Source: Streptomyces lavendulae subsp. lavendulae (GTDB lineage Bacteria; Actinomycetota; Actinomycetes; Streptomycetales; Streptomycetaceae). From it: a stretch of DNA of 64,000 nucleotides. Positions within the stretch are counted from its first letter, which is position 1; every line of letters begins with the position of its first letter. Location: the NCBI RefSeq assembly GCF_002803845.1, contig NZ_CP024985.1:1550001-1614000 (forward strand), read 5' to 3'. Position numbers and translations under genes: made by a program. The notes beneath the pieces were generated by a model. That model saw only the letters and a program-made list of their open reading frames with translations. It was not told the origin of the DNA and searched no databases. Shown here in pieces: positions 36,424 through 46,229 of this stretch.

Positions 36424-36510
36424 GGCCCCGCCGGGCGGCGGGGCGGGTGCCGGGACGGGGCGGGGCGGGGCGGGTGCCGGGTCGGGACGGGGCGGGGGCG
36501 GGGCGGCGTG
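36424..36510. repeat. G-rich tract between rskA and methyltransferase fusion
   Basis: Repeated GGGGCGGGGCGGGG-type runs, with more than eight tracts of four G on the plus strand, fill the first 90 nt of the 223-nt gap. They could fold as G-quadruplexes or act as a transcription block. No gene is seen here. Confidence 0.6.
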
Positions 36511-36641
36511 CGTGGCTCTGGCACATTCGGGTTCCTTCCGGGCATCCTTGCGTACATGCGAGCCTTATCCGCCATATAACCTCTTACATGCACCCAGCCC
36601 TCCAGGCTCCCGCCCGCCCGTACCGACACCAGGAGGCGCCG

Positions 36642-37727
<1,086 letters not shown>

Positions 37728-37742
37728 GCCCGGCGCCCCCGA

Positions 37743-38171
37743 TCAGGCAGCCGGCTCCGCCGGATCCGCGGGCAGGTTCAGCTGCCAGGAGACGCCGAAG
37801 CGGTCGTTGAGCCAGCCGAACCGGGGGCTGAAGCCGTAGGAGTCCAGGGGCATCAGCTCCTCGCCCCCTTCGGCGAGGGCCCCGTAGAGGCGGTCGATCT
37901 CGGCGACGCTCTCGCACTCCACGAACAGCGACACGGCCGGGGTGAAGCCGAAGTCGTGCTTGACGTGGCTGTCGATGCACATGAGGCGCTGGCCGGCGAG
38001 CGAGAAGGTGGCCTTCACCACCGTGCCCTCCTCGCCGGGCCCCTCGGGCCCGTAGCGGACGACGTCGATGATCCCGGAGTCCTCGAACAGCGAGGTGTAG
38101 AGGTTCATCGCCTCTTCCGCCCTGCCCTCGAACATCAGGAACGTGGTGATCTTCTGTGGCAGCGAGGCCAT
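37743..38171 (-). CDS. PhnB-like VOC family protein
   Basis: A 142-residue VOC protein of the PhnB/3-demethylubiquinone-methyltransferase-like branch. KITTFLMFEGRAEEAMNLYT, FSLAGQRLMCIDSHVKHDFG, FTPAVSLFVECESVAEIDRL and YGFSPRFGWLNDRFGVSWQL are the standard blocks. No catalytic role is established for the family. It is convergent with the methyltransferase fusion gene. Confidence 0.88.
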   Translation of the reverse strand: MASLPQKITTFLMFEGRAEEAMNLYTSLFEDSGIIDVVRYGPEGPGEEGTVVKATFSLAGQRLMCIDSHVKHDFGFTPAVSLFVECESVAEIDRLYGALAEGGEELMPLDSYGFSPRFGWLNDRFGVSWQLNLPADPAEPAA

Positions 38172-38313
38172 CGTGCCCGCCTTCCGCGTGATGGTGTGGG
38201 CCGTTCGCCTCCGAGGCTAGGACACGCCTGTGACAGCGGCTCCGGGACATCGCCGCGGTCCGCCGGACCCTGCGCACCGCCCGGCCCGGCCGCACGGGAG
38301 TTCCACCTCTCGG

Positions 38314-39402
38314 TCAGAGCCAGCCGTTGCGCCGGAAGCCGCGGTGGATGACGAAGCAGGCGGCCGCCATCACGGCGACCACGATCGGGTAGCCGTAGGT
38401 CCAGTGGAGTTCGGGCATGTTGTCGAAGTTCATGCCGTAGACCCCGCAGACCATGGTCGGGACGGCGACGATCGCCGCCCAGGCGGTGATCTTGCGCATG
38501 TCCTCGTTCTGGGCGACCGTCACCTGCGCGAGGTGTGCCTGGAGGACGGAGTCGAGCAGGCCGTCGTAGGCGTTGATCTGCTCGGTGGCGCGGATCAGGT
38601 GGTCGGACACGTCGCGGAAGTAGGCGCGGGCCTCGGCCGGGATGACCGGTATCGGCTCCGTGGCGAGGTGCTGGAGCGGCCGGCCGAGCGGCGACACCGC
38701 CCTGCGCAGTTCGAGGAGTTCGCGCTTGAGCTGGTAGATCCGGCCCGCGTCGCCGCGCCCGCCGTGCTCGCTGAACACGGCCGTCTCGACCGCGTCCATG
38801 TCGCTCTGCACGGCGTCGGTGACGGCCACGTAGTCGTCGACGACGTGGTCCGCGATGGCGTGCAGCACCGCCGCCGGCCCCTTGGCCAGCTGCCCGGGCT
38901 CCGCCTCCAGCGCTTCCCGGACGGGGCCGAGGGTGCCGCGGCCGCCGTGCCGGATGGTGATCACGAAGTCCTCGCCGACGAAGGCCATCAGCTCGCCGGT
39001 CTCGACGACCTCGCTGGTCGCCGTCAGCTCCTCGTGCTCGACGTAGCGCACGGTCTTGAAGACGGCGAAGAGGGTGTCGTCGTAGCGCTCCACCTTGGGA
39101 CGCTGGTGGGCGTTGACGGCGTCCTCGACGGCGAGCGGGTGCAGCCCGAACAGTTGCGCGAGTCCGGCGAGCTCCTCCTGGGAGGGCTCGTGCAGGCCGA
39201 TCCAGACGAAGCCGTCGCCCGTCTTGCGGACCCGGCGCAGCGCCTCCTCCACCTCGGCGCAGTCCTCCTGCCGGACGCCGTCGCGGTAGACGAGGCAGTT
39301 GACGACGGCGCTGCCGAGCGGGGAGCGGGCGGGGTGGCTGAGGTCGACGGCCCGCCGGTAGCCGCGTCGAACGGCCCGGCGCAGGTTGCTGAACATGGAC
39401 AA
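38314..39402 (-). CDS. corA: CorA-type magnesium/cobalt transporter
   Basis: A 362-residue CorA family channel. The N-terminal cytoplasmic funnel contains FVWIGLHEPSQEELAGLAQ, HPLAVEDAVNAHQRPKVERY and the long stalk helix. Two C-terminal spans follow, the first preceded by the selectivity motif YGMNFDNMPE. A TTG start (MSMFSN) has GGGGAG at 7 nt; the ATG two codons later would have a 13-nt gap, so TTG is used here, though ATG is possible. It imports divalent cations as a pentamer. Confidence 0.93.
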   Translation of the reverse strand: MSMFSNLRRAVRRGYRRAVDLSHPARSPLGSAVVNCLVYRDGVRQEDCAEVEEALRRVRKTGDGFVWIGLHEPSQEELAGLAQLFGLHPLAVEDAVNAHQRPKVERYDDTLFAVFKTVRYVEHEELTATSEVVETGELMAFVGEDFVITIRHGGRGTLGPVREALEAEPGQLAKGPAAVLHAIADHVVDDYVAVTDAVQSDMDAVETAVFSEHGGRGDAGRIYQLKRELLELRRAVSPLGRPLQHLATEPIPVIPAEARAYFRDVSDHLIRATEQINAYDGLLDSVLQAHLAQVTVAQNEDMRKITAWAAIVAVPTMVCGVYGMNFDNMPELHWTYGYPIVVAVMAAACFVIHRGFRRNGWL

Positions 39403-39462
39403 GGACGTACTCCCCTTCGGCGGATCAGCGGACAGTCTGCCACCGCCCCCGCCCCGCGCCCG

Positions 39463-40371
39463 CTACACCGGCCTCAGTGACTCCTGCGCGCTCTCGGCGA
39501 CCACCCGCGCGACGAGGGCCAGCGCGGGCGAGTCGAGCTTCCACTGCTGCCAGTACAGGGGTACGTCCAGCGGGCGCTCGGGGGCCAGTTCCAGCAGCCG
39601 CCCGGAGCGGATCAGGGGATCCGCCTGCGTCTGGGGCACCAGCCCCCACCCGAGTCCGGCGGCCACCGCGTCGCGGAAGCCCTCCGAGGTCGGCACGTGG
39701 TGCCGGGCCCGGGAGGCGCCCGAGGCGCCGTCGGTGAGCCCCCGTACGAAGGCGTCCTGGAGCTCGTCCCGCCGGTCGAACACGATCAGCGGGGCCTCGC
39801 ACAGGTCCCGTGCCGGTGCCCCCGTCAGGTGGCGGGCGGCGAAGCCGGGGCTGGCCACCGCCAGGTAGCGCACCAGGCCGAGCGCGCGCACCGTGCAGCC
39901 CGCGACCGGGTCCGGCGAGGAGGTGACGGCCGCCATCACCTGGCCCTCCCGCAGCAGCGCCGTCGTGTGGCCCTCGTCCTCGCGGTACAGCTCGAAGCAG
40001 ACCGGCGGGTCCTGCGGCACCCGGGTGAGCGCGGGCAGGAACCAGGTGGCGAGCGAGTCCGCGTTCACCGCCATCGGCAGCCGCACCGGGCCGAGTCCGT
40101 CGGCGGCTCCCATCCCCAGCTCGGCCCGCGCGTCGCGCTCCAGACGGGCCAGCTGCCGGGCGAAGCGGATCACCACCTCGCCCGACTCGGTCGGCCGCAC
40201 CGGCTTGGTCCGCATCAGCAGCACCCGCCCCGTGCGCTGCTCCAGTGACTTCACCCGCTGGCTGACGGCGGAGGGGGTCACGTGCAGGGCGGAGGCCGCG
40301 GCGTCGAAGGTTCCCTCGTCGACGACCGCGAGCAGGGTCCGCACCTGTTCGAGGGGGAGCTCGTCCATCAT
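39463..40371 (-). CDS. argP: LysR-family regulator of amino-acid export (ArgP/LysG)
   Basis: A 302-residue LysR regulator. The wHTH is LEQVRTLLAVVDEGTFDAAA followed by ALHVTPSAVSQRVKSLEQRT, and the effector domain follows (LPMAVNADSLATWFLPALTR). It is divergent from the LysE/ArgO exporter gene, the usual pairing in which the regulator activates export when cytoplasmic lysine or arginine accumulates. Two adjacent ATG codons are possible starts. Confidence 0.93.
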   Translation of the reverse strand: MMDELPLEQVRTLLAVVDEGTFDAAASALHVTPSAVSQRVKSLEQRTGRVLLMRTKPVRPTESGEVVIRFARQLARLERDARAELGMGAADGLGPVRLPMAVNADSLATWFLPALTRVPQDPPVCFELYREDEGHTTALLREGQVMAAVTSSPDPVAGCTVRALGLVRYLAVASPGFAARHLTGAPARDLCEAPLIVFDRRDELQDAFVRGLTDGASGASRARHHVPTSEGFRDAVAAGLGWGLVPQTQADPLIRSGRLLELAPERPLDVPLYWQQWKLDSPALALVARVVAESAQESLRPV

Positions 40372-40437
40372 GGGCGCTAATGGTACGTAAAAATCTTTAG
40401 CTGTACTCAGCCACACGCCGTGCCTACGGTCGGTTCC
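40372..40437. promoter_or_regulatory. argP/argO divergent promoter region
   Basis: This 66-nt gap contains an AT-rich block (TACGTAAAAATCTTTAGC) suited to a LysR operator. A TACGGT at 40425-40430 ends 7 nt before the argO ATG, giving a probable leaderless argO transcript. Confidence 0.5.
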
Positions 40438-41061
40438 ATGAACAACGGCATCACCACAGCGGCCCTGGCCGGTTTCGGCACCGGCCTTTCCCTCATCGTC
40501 GCCATCGGCGCCCAGAACGCCTTCGTCCTGCGCCAGGGCGCGCGCCGGCACGCCGTGCTCGCGGTGGTCGCCATCTGCGCCGTCTCCGACGCGCTGCTCA
40601 TCACCCTCGGCGTGGCCGGGGTCGGCGCGTTCGTCACCGCCTGGCCGGCCGCCCTGACCGCCGTCGCGATCGCCGGGGGCACCTTCCTCGTCTGCTACGG
40701 GATCCTCGCGGCGCGCCGGGTGCTGCGCCCCGCCCCGGGCGCGGCCCTCGGTACCGGGGGCGCCCCCGCCGGCTCCGCCCGTGCGGCGGTGCTGACCTGC
40801 CTGGCGATGACCTGGCTCAACCCGCACGTCTACCTGGACACCGTGCTGCTGGTCGGGTCGCTGGCCGCGGACCGGGGCGACCTGCGCTGGGCCTTCGGCA
40901 CCGGGGCGGCGCTGGCCAGCCTGATCTGGTTCGGCGCGCTGGGCTACGGCGCCCGGCTGCTGAGCGGGCTGCTCGCGCGTCCGGGGGCCTGGCGGGTGCT
41001 GGACGGGCTGGTGGCCGCCACCATGGTGACGATGGGCGGCATGCTGCTGGCCCGGGCCTGA
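40438..41061 (+). CDS. argO: LysE/ArgO family amino-acid exporter
   Basis: A 207-residue membrane protein with about six spans. The family signature is LSLIVAIGAQNAFVLRQGAR near the N-terminus, followed by ICAVSDALLITLGVAGVGAF and MTWLNPHVYLDTVLLVGSLA. LysE/ArgO proteins export lysine, arginine or analogues by proton-coupled antiport. The divergent ArgP gene supports this. Confidence 0.94.
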   Translation: MNNGITTAALAGFGTGLSLIVAIGAQNAFVLRQGARRHAVLAVVAICAVSDALLITLGVAGVGAFVTAWPAALTAVAIAGGTFLVCYGILAARRVLRPAPGAALGTGGAPAGSARAAVLTCLAMTWLNPHVYLDTVLLVGSLAADRGDLRWAFGTGAALASLIWFGALGYGARLLSGLLARPGAWRVLDGLVAATMVTMGGMLLARA

Positions 41062-41117
41062 CCGGGGGCCGGGCCGCCTGACCGGGGGCGGGGCCGCCTG
41101 ACCGGGGCCGGGCCGCC
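41059..41117. repeat. Three tandem ~20-nt repeats at argO 3' end
   Basis: TGACCGGGGGCCGGGCCGCC is repeated three times with one or two changes (units at 41059, 41079 and 41099). The first unit includes the argO stop codon. Confidence 0.9.
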
Positions 41118-41200
41118 CGGCCGGTCCGGCGGCCGTGGTACTGATGCCTGACGGCCGCGCATCCCCGCCCGGCCCGCCGCAGCCTCCAGGAGCCGCCGCC

Positions 41201-42328
41201 GTGCCCGACCGCCGCCCGCCCCAGGACCCCGCCACGCCGTCCGCCTCCTCTTCGTCCGAGACGGTGCGCGCGCACTACGCCGGCCTGGCGGGCCCCCTCG
41301 TCGCCGCGACCGGGGTCGTGCTGGACCTCCACGGCCGGGTCCTGGTCCTGGCCACCTCCTACAAGGACGGCCTGGAGCTGCCCGGCGGCACGGTGGAGGA
41401 CACCGAGACCCCGGAGGAGGGGCTCGCCCGCGAGCTGAAGGAGGAGCTCGACCTGTCCGTCCCGGTCGGCCGGCTGCTCGCGGTGGACTCCTGCCCGCCC
41501 GGCGCGCTCGGCCGCTCGCTCGTGGTCCACGTCCACCTGGTCGGGCCGCTCGACCCGGCCCGGATCGCGGGGATCTCCTTCCCCGACGGGGAGATCACCG
41601 AGGCCCACTGGCTCGCCCCGGAGGAGGCCGCCGAGCGGCTCCCCGACCGGATCGCGCCCCGGCTGCGGGCCGCCGTGGCCGCGCTGCGCTCGGGCTCGCT
41701 GGCGCACCTGGCCGACGGCGTCCCCCAGCCCGGCTCCCCCGCCGGCCTCGACCCGGCCGTCCGCGCCGCCCTGGAACACGCGGGCGGCTACGACGAGGCC
41801 GGCCACCGCGCCGCCCGGCCCAAGGCGGTCACCGCCGCGAACGTGCTGTTCACCGATCGGGCCGGGGCGGTCCTGCTCGTACAGCCCGGCTACGGCGAAC
41901 CGGGCCGCTGGCTGCTGCCCGGGGGCGGCGTGGACAGCGACCTCGGCGAGACCCCCCGGGCCGCGGCCGCCCGCGAGGTCCGCGAGGAGATCGGCCTGGA
42001 CCTGGAACCGGGCCGCCTCCTCGCCGTCAACTGGTCCCACCGGCCCGGCTTCCCGGCCCGGATCCGCTTCCTCTACGACGGCGGCGTCCTCGACCCGGAC
42101 ACCCTCGCCCGGATCCGCCTGCAGCCGTCCGAACTGCTGCGCTGGCGCACCGCACCCCGCGACGAACTGCGCGGCCTGGTCAAGCCGCTGCTGCGCCGTC
42201 AGATCAAGAACTGCCTGAAGGCCAAGGCCCGGGGCGCCGGACCGCTGGAACTCCACGAGGGGCGCCCCCTCGGCCCGAAGCCGCCCAAGCCGCCGAAGGC
42301 GCCCAAGGGCCACACCACGTCACTCTGA
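41201..42328 (+). CDS. Tandem Nudix hydrolase
   Basis: A 375-residue protein with two Nudix domains. The first box is GGTVEDTETPEEGLARELKE then ELDL, an exact G-x5-E-x7-RE-U-x-EE pattern with Asp at the usual Gly. The second is GGGVDSDLGETPRAAAAREV then REEIGL, with a two-residue longer loop but all the metal Glu residues. A basic Lys/Pro tail (KPPKPPKAPKG) ends it. The substrate is likely a nucleoside diphosphate derivative but unknown. GTG at 41201 follows CAGGAG by about 8 nt. Confidence 0.86.
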   Translation: MPDRRPPQDPATPSASSSSETVRAHYAGLAGPLVAATGVVLDLHGRVLVLATSYKDGLELPGGTVEDTETPEEGLARELKEELDLSVPVGRLLAVDSCPPGALGRSLVVHVHLVGPLDPARIAGISFPDGEITEAHWLAPEEAAERLPDRIAPRLRAAVAALRSGSLAHLADGVPQPGSPAGLDPAVRAALEHAGGYDEAGHRAARPKAVTAANVLFTDRAGAVLLVQPGYGEPGRWLLPGGGVDSDLGETPRAAAAREVREEIGLDLEPGRLLAVNWSHRPGFPARIRFLYDGGVLDPDTLARIRLQPSELLRWRTAPRDELRGLVKPLLRRQIKNCLKAKARGAGPLELHEGRPLGPKPPKPPKAPKGHTTSL

Positions 42329-42489
42329 GCCGGAAATCAGCCCAACCAAATACGACCCTGTTCGGCTCTCCAGCCGAGCAGTTGACAGGCCATTGCCGAA
42401 GTTGACATGGCAGATGCACGATAGGGGCAGGCAGGGCGGACCGGCGACGCGCCGCTCCTCCGACTCCTGCACCGAGCGAGGTGGACCCC

Positions 42490-43269
42490 ATGAACGAGCG
42501 CCGCGCGGACGGCAGCGCCGGAGACGTCGACTACGGCCGCATCGGCAGCGGCTACGCGGACCACCGGCGCCCGGACCCCCGGATCGCCCGACGCATCGCC
42601 GAGGCACTGGGCGACGCCCGTACGGTGATCAACGTGGGCGCCGGTTCCGGATCGTACGAGGGAGCCGCCCGCGCGGTCACCGCCGTGGAACCCTCCCGCG
42701 CGATGCGCGCCCGGCGTCCGGCCGGACTGCCCCGGGCGGTCGACGCCGTGGCGGAGGACCTGCCGTTCGCGGACGGGGAGTTCGAAGGCGCCATGCCCCT
42801 CTTCAGCGTGCACCAGTGGACCGACGTGAAGGCCGGCCTGCGCGAGGTGCGGCGCGTGACGCGCGGCCCGGTGGTCATCCTGACCTGCGACCCGAAGCTG
42901 GTGCGCGACTTCTGGCTGCACTCCTACGCGCCCGAGGTGCTGGAGACCGAGGCGCGCCGCTACCCGCCGATCGAGGACATGGCCGACGCCCTCGGCGGCA
43001 CCGGAACCGTGGAGACCGTCCCCATTCCGCTGGACTGCACCGACGGTTTCAACGAGGCCTACTACGGCCGCCCCGAGATGCTCCTCGACCCGGCCGCCCG
43101 CCAGGCCTGTTCGGCGTGGAGCTTCGTCGACGACGGGGGGCGCCGGCGGTTCACCGAATCCCTGCGCCGCGATCTGGACTCCGGGGCCTGGGACGAGCGC
43201 CACGGCCACCTGCGCCGCCTCCCGGCCTACGAGGGCTCCCTGGTCCTCATCCGCGCCACACCGGCCTGA
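42490..43269 (+). CDS. SAM-dependent methyltransferase
   Basis: A 259-residue class I methyltransferase. DYGRIGSGYADHRRPDPRIA opens it. VINVGAGSGSYEGAARAVTA is the SAM loop, AVEPSRAM carries the acidic ribose ligand, LPFADGEFEGAMPLFSVHQW covers motif II, and GPVVILTCDPK is motif III. The ATG has GAGG at 8 nt. The substrate is unknown. Confidence 0.88.
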   Translation: MNERRADGSAGDVDYGRIGSGYADHRRPDPRIARRIAEALGDARTVINVGAGSGSYEGAARAVTAVEPSRAMRARRPAGLPRAVDAVAEDLPFADGEFEGAMPLFSVHQWTDVKAGLREVRRVTRGPVVILTCDPKLVRDFWLHSYAPEVLETEARRYPPIEDMADALGGTGTVETVPIPLDCTDGFNEAYYGRPEMLLDPAARQACSAWSFVDDGGRRRFTESLRRDLDSGAWDERHGHLRRLPAYEGSLVLIRATPA

Positions 43270-43325
43270 CCCCGGACCCCCGACGCCCGACACCCAGCAC
43301 TCGACGCCCGAAGCCCTTCGCCCAC

Positions 43326-43370
43326 ATACCCCCTACCCCTTTGGAGTATCTCCCGCCGGTCCCCTACGAT
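43326..43370 (+). promoter_or_regulatory. Promoter with CsoR-like inverted repeat
   Basis: ATACCCC (43326-43332) and GGAGTAT (43343-43349) form an imperfect inverted repeat overlapping a TTGGAG -35-like box. TACGAT at 43365-43370 is a -10-like box 7 nt before the ATG. C/G-rich ATACCCC/GGGTAT repeats are typical of CsoR copper operators, and the genes downstream are of copper-associated types. Confidence 0.45.
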
Positions 43371-43376
43371 GCGGGC

Positions 43377-43796
43377 ATGAGCACACGGGCGGGGCGACGG
43401 GACGGGCGGCACGGGCCGCCCGCGCGCCTGTTCCTGCTGTTCGCCCTGCTCACCGGGATCGTCGCCATGCACGGCCTGGGCCCCGGGCCGCTGAAGCCCG
43501 CCTCCGGGCACACCATGCCCGCGGCGGCACCGGCCGCCCACCACACGGCCGGGGACCGCGACCCGGCCGGCCCCTGCGCGTGCCCCGACGACGGCGGCTC
43601 CGACGGGCACGGCCTGCACGCCGACCCGACCTGCGCGGCGCCCGGCACGGCCGGCGCCCCGGTCCTGCCCGCCCCGGCGGCGGCCCCCGGAACCCTCCCC
43701 GCCGTGGCAGCGGCCGCACACGGGACCGCGCCCGGGTCAGCGGTCCGGGGTCGCGCCCCTCCCTCCCTCAGCGAACTGCAGCTCCTGCGCATATGA
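43377..43796 (+). CDS. DUF6153 family His-rich exported protein
   Basis: A 139-residue protein. One hydrophobic N-terminal span (PARLFLLFALLTGIVAMHGL) is followed by an extracytoplasmic tail with His clusters and Cys pairs (GHTMPAAAPAAHHTAGD, PCACPDDGG, HGLHADPTCAA). These features match DUF6153 proteins of actinobacteria. Metal binding, probably copper, is inferred from the residues and from the adjacent DUF305 gene 63 nt downstream. The promoter suggests a leaderless mRNA. Confidence 0.8.
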   Translation: MSTRAGRRDGRHGPPARLFLLFALLTGIVAMHGLGPGPLKPASGHTMPAAAPAAHHTAGDRDPAGPCACPDDGGSDGHGLHADPTCAAPGTAGAPVLPAPAAAPGTLPAVAAAAHGTAPGSAVRGRAPPSLSELQLLRI

Positions 43797-43859
43797 GACG
43801 GCTCCGGCACCCGTGCCGCCGAGCCAGTCCTCACACCCCAGCACAGGAGCAGCACCATC

Positions 43860-44495
43860 ATGAGCACCCAGCGTTCCCTCGTCCGCCGCACCGCCGCCGT
43901 GGTCGCGGCGGCGGCTGCCGCCCTCGTCCTCGCCGCCTGCGGCACCGACTCCGCGAAGGGCTCCGCCGCGGGCGCGCCCACGCACGACGGCCACGCCGCC
44001 GGCTCCCCGGCGTCCGCCACGCCCGGCCAGGGCGGGAACAACGCCGCCGACACCGCCTTCGCCCAGGGCATGGTCCCCCACCACCGCCAGGCGGTCGAGA
44101 TGGCCGGCCTGGCCGCGACCCGCGCCGGATCGCCCGAGGTCAAGGCGCTCGCCGAGGAGATCAGGAAGGCGCAGGACCCGGAGATCAAGACCCTCTCGGG
44201 CTGGCTGACCTCCTGGGGGCAGCAGGTCCCCGCCGCCGACGCCGGTCACAGCGGACACGCCATGTCCGGGATGATGACGGGCGGCGAGATGGACGAACTG
44301 ACCAAGGCCTCCGGAGAGGAATTCGACCGGGCCTTCCTGCGGATGATGATCAAGCACCACGAAGGCGCCGTGGCCATGGCCCGCACCGAGCAGTCCGCCG
44401 GCGCGTACGGGCCGGCGAAGGACATGGCCGCCGCGATCATCAGCTCCCAGAGCGCCGAGATCACCCGTATGAACTCCCTCCTCGGCAAGGGCTGA
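43860..44495 (+). CDS. DUF305 lipoprotein
   Basis: A 211-residue lipoprotein. The signal is RRTAAVVAAAAAALVLAAC, with the lipobox Cys at about residue 27. Two ferritin-like DUF305 repeats carry MVPHHRQAVEMAGLAA and MMIKHHEGAVAMARTEQ, whose His pairs probably bind a metal. DUF305 proteins often sit with copper-handling genes. It follows the DUF6153 gene in the same direction and ends at a strong hairpin. Confidence 0.92.
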   Translation: MSTQRSLVRRTAAVVAAAAAALVLAACGTDSAKGSAAGAPTHDGHAAGSPASATPGQGGNNAADTAFAQGMVPHHRQAVEMAGLAATRAGSPEVKALAEEIRKAQDPEIKTLSGWLTSWGQQVPAADAGHSGHAMSGMMTGGEMDELTKASGEEFDRAFLRMMIKHHEGAVAMARTEQSAGAYGPAKDMAAAIISSQSAEITRMNSLLGKG

Positions 44496-44509
44496 CCCCA
44501 CCCCCGCAC

Positions 44510-44546
44510 CCCCGGGCCGCGGCGCCCCGCGCGCCGCGGCCCGGGG
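44510..44546 (+). terminator. 16-bp hairpin after DUF305 gene
   Basis: Perfect 16-bp arms (44510-44525 and 44531-44546) with a 5-nt loop lie 15 nt after the stop. There is no T-tract, as usual for streptomycete terminators. Confidence 0.75.
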
Positions 44547-44626
44547 TGATGTGCGGCCCGTGCGGGGCCGTGCCACGCTGGTCACAGACCCGGGCAGGCG
44601 ACCGTCGCGAGGAACGGGGGCGCGCT

Positions 44627-46228
44627 GTGGTGCGAGGAGCGAACACCGGATCCCCCGGGCGCCGCGCCGCCGCCGGTTGCGCGGCGCTGCTGCTCGTGGC
44701 CCTCACCTCGGGCCCGGCCACCGGGTCGCCGTCCTCTCCGTCCGCCGACGGGACCGGCGGGCTCGACCCACGGATCACGGCGATCATGCACAAGCCGGAG
44801 TACCGCAACGCCCAGTGGGGCCTCCTGGAGACCGACCCCGCCGGCGGCCGGGTGGTGCACAGCCTGTCGCCCCGGACGTTCTTCATCCCCGGGTCGACGG
44901 CCAAGCTGTTCGGCGTGTCCGGAACCTGGCGGACGCTGGGCGCCGACCACCGCTTCGTGACCCCGCTCCACGCGGTCGGCGAGCGCCACGGCTCCACGCT
45001 GACCGGCGATCTGGACCTGGTCGCGCAGGGCGACCTCACGATGGGCGGCCGGACCCGCCCCGACGGCACGGTCGCCTACACCGACCTCGACCACACCTAC
45101 GCCAACGACTTCCCGGGCGCCACCCTCACCCCGGAGAACCCCCTCGCCGGAATCGACCTGATCGCCCGCCAGGTGCGCGCCGCCGGAATCACCCGCGTCG
45201 ACGGCGACGTGATCGTCGACGACCGGCTCTTCCTCCCGGAGCCGGTCTTCGATCCCACCCCGACCCCGCTGATCATCAACGACAACCTGATCGACCTGCT
45301 CACCACCCCCGGGGACCGTCCCGGCGCCGCCGCCCGCCTGGACTGGCGGCCGAAGGTCGCCCCGTACGAGGTCACCTCGACGGTCAGGACCGTGGCGGCG
45401 GGCCGCCCCACCGCCGTGACGGTGACGGCCACCGGCGGCGGCACCCGGATCCGGCTCTCCGGCACGATCGCCGCGGACGCGCGGCCGCTGCTGCGCACGG
45501 CCCCGGTGACCGATCCGGCGGCCTTCGGCCGCACCGCCCTGATCGAGGCGCTGGCACGGTCCGGGGTCAGCGTCAGCGCGCCCCCGACGGGCCCCAACCC
45601 GGCCGGCCGGCTGCCGCGGGACTACCGGGGCCGGCCGCGCGTGGCCGCGTACACCTCCCCGCCGTTCGTCCAGTACGCCACGCTCATCCTCAAGGTCAGC
45701 CACAACCTGGGCGCCAACCTCGACATGTGCCTGCTGGCCGTCACCACCGGCAGCCGGCAGTGCATGGCCGGCTTCCCGGTGCTGGCCGGTTTCCTGGACC
45801 GGGCGGGGGTCGACCGCGAGCAGGCGGAACTGCTGGACGGCCGGGGCGGCAACCCCGCGGACCGTGCCACTCCGCAGGCGCTGGTGCAGATGCTGACGTA
45901 CTGGCAGCGCACGCCCGAGGCCGCACGCTTCCGGGAGGCCCTGCCCGTCCTGGGCGTCGACGGGCTGCTGGCGGAGAACTGCCGGGACTGCCCGGCCCGC
46001 GGCAAGGTCTTCGCGAAGACCGGGGCGGCCGTCGGCCTGGACGCGCTCAACGACCGCCTCGCGGTCGGGGCGATCACGATCGCGGGATACCTGGACAAGG
46101 GCGGCGGCCGCTACGACACCTTCTACGCGGGCGTCAACGGCGCCTCCACCCCGACGGCCGACCCCACGGAGGTCCTGTCCATCGCCAACGACCTTGCCAT
46201 GATCGCCGCCTACCTCCAGGAAGGCTGA
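44627..46228 (+). CDS. dacB: D-Ala-D-Ala carboxypeptidase, PBP4 (peptidase S13)
   Basis: A 533-residue exported penicillin-binding protein. The N-terminal signal is RRAAAGCAALLLVALTSGPATG. The SxxK motif is S90-T-A-K93 in FIPGSTAKLFGVS. SxN is SHN in KVSHNLGANLDM, and KTG is in KVFAKTGAAVG. The insert domain between SxxK and SxN is typical of PBP4. It trims or cleaves peptidoglycan cross-links in the wall. GTG at 44627 has GGGGG at 6 nt; a second GTG follows directly. Confidence 0.92.
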   Translation: MVRGANTGSPGRRAAAGCAALLLVALTSGPATGSPSSPSADGTGGLDPRITAIMHKPEYRNAQWGLLETDPAGGRVVHSLSPRTFFIPGSTAKLFGVSGTWRTLGADHRFVTPLHAVGERHGSTLTGDLDLVAQGDLTMGGRTRPDGTVAYTDLDHTYANDFPGATLTPENPLAGIDLIARQVRAAGITRVDGDVIVDDRLFLPEPVFDPTPTPLIINDNLIDLLTTPGDRPGAAARLDWRPKVAPYEVTSTVRTVAAGRPTAVTVTATGGGTRIRLSGTIAADARPLLRTAPVTDPAAFGRTALIEALARSGVSVSAPPTGPNPAGRLPRDYRGRPRVAAYTSPPFVQYATLILKVSHNLGANLDMCLLAVTTGSRQCMAGFPVLAGFLDRAGVDREQAELLDGRGGNPADRATPQALVQMLTYWQRTPEAARFREALPVLGVDGLLAENCRDCPARGKVFAKTGAAVGLDALNDRLAVGAITIAGYLDKGGGRYDTFYAGVNGASTPTADPTEVLSIANDLAMIAAYLQEG

Positions 46229-46229
46229 T

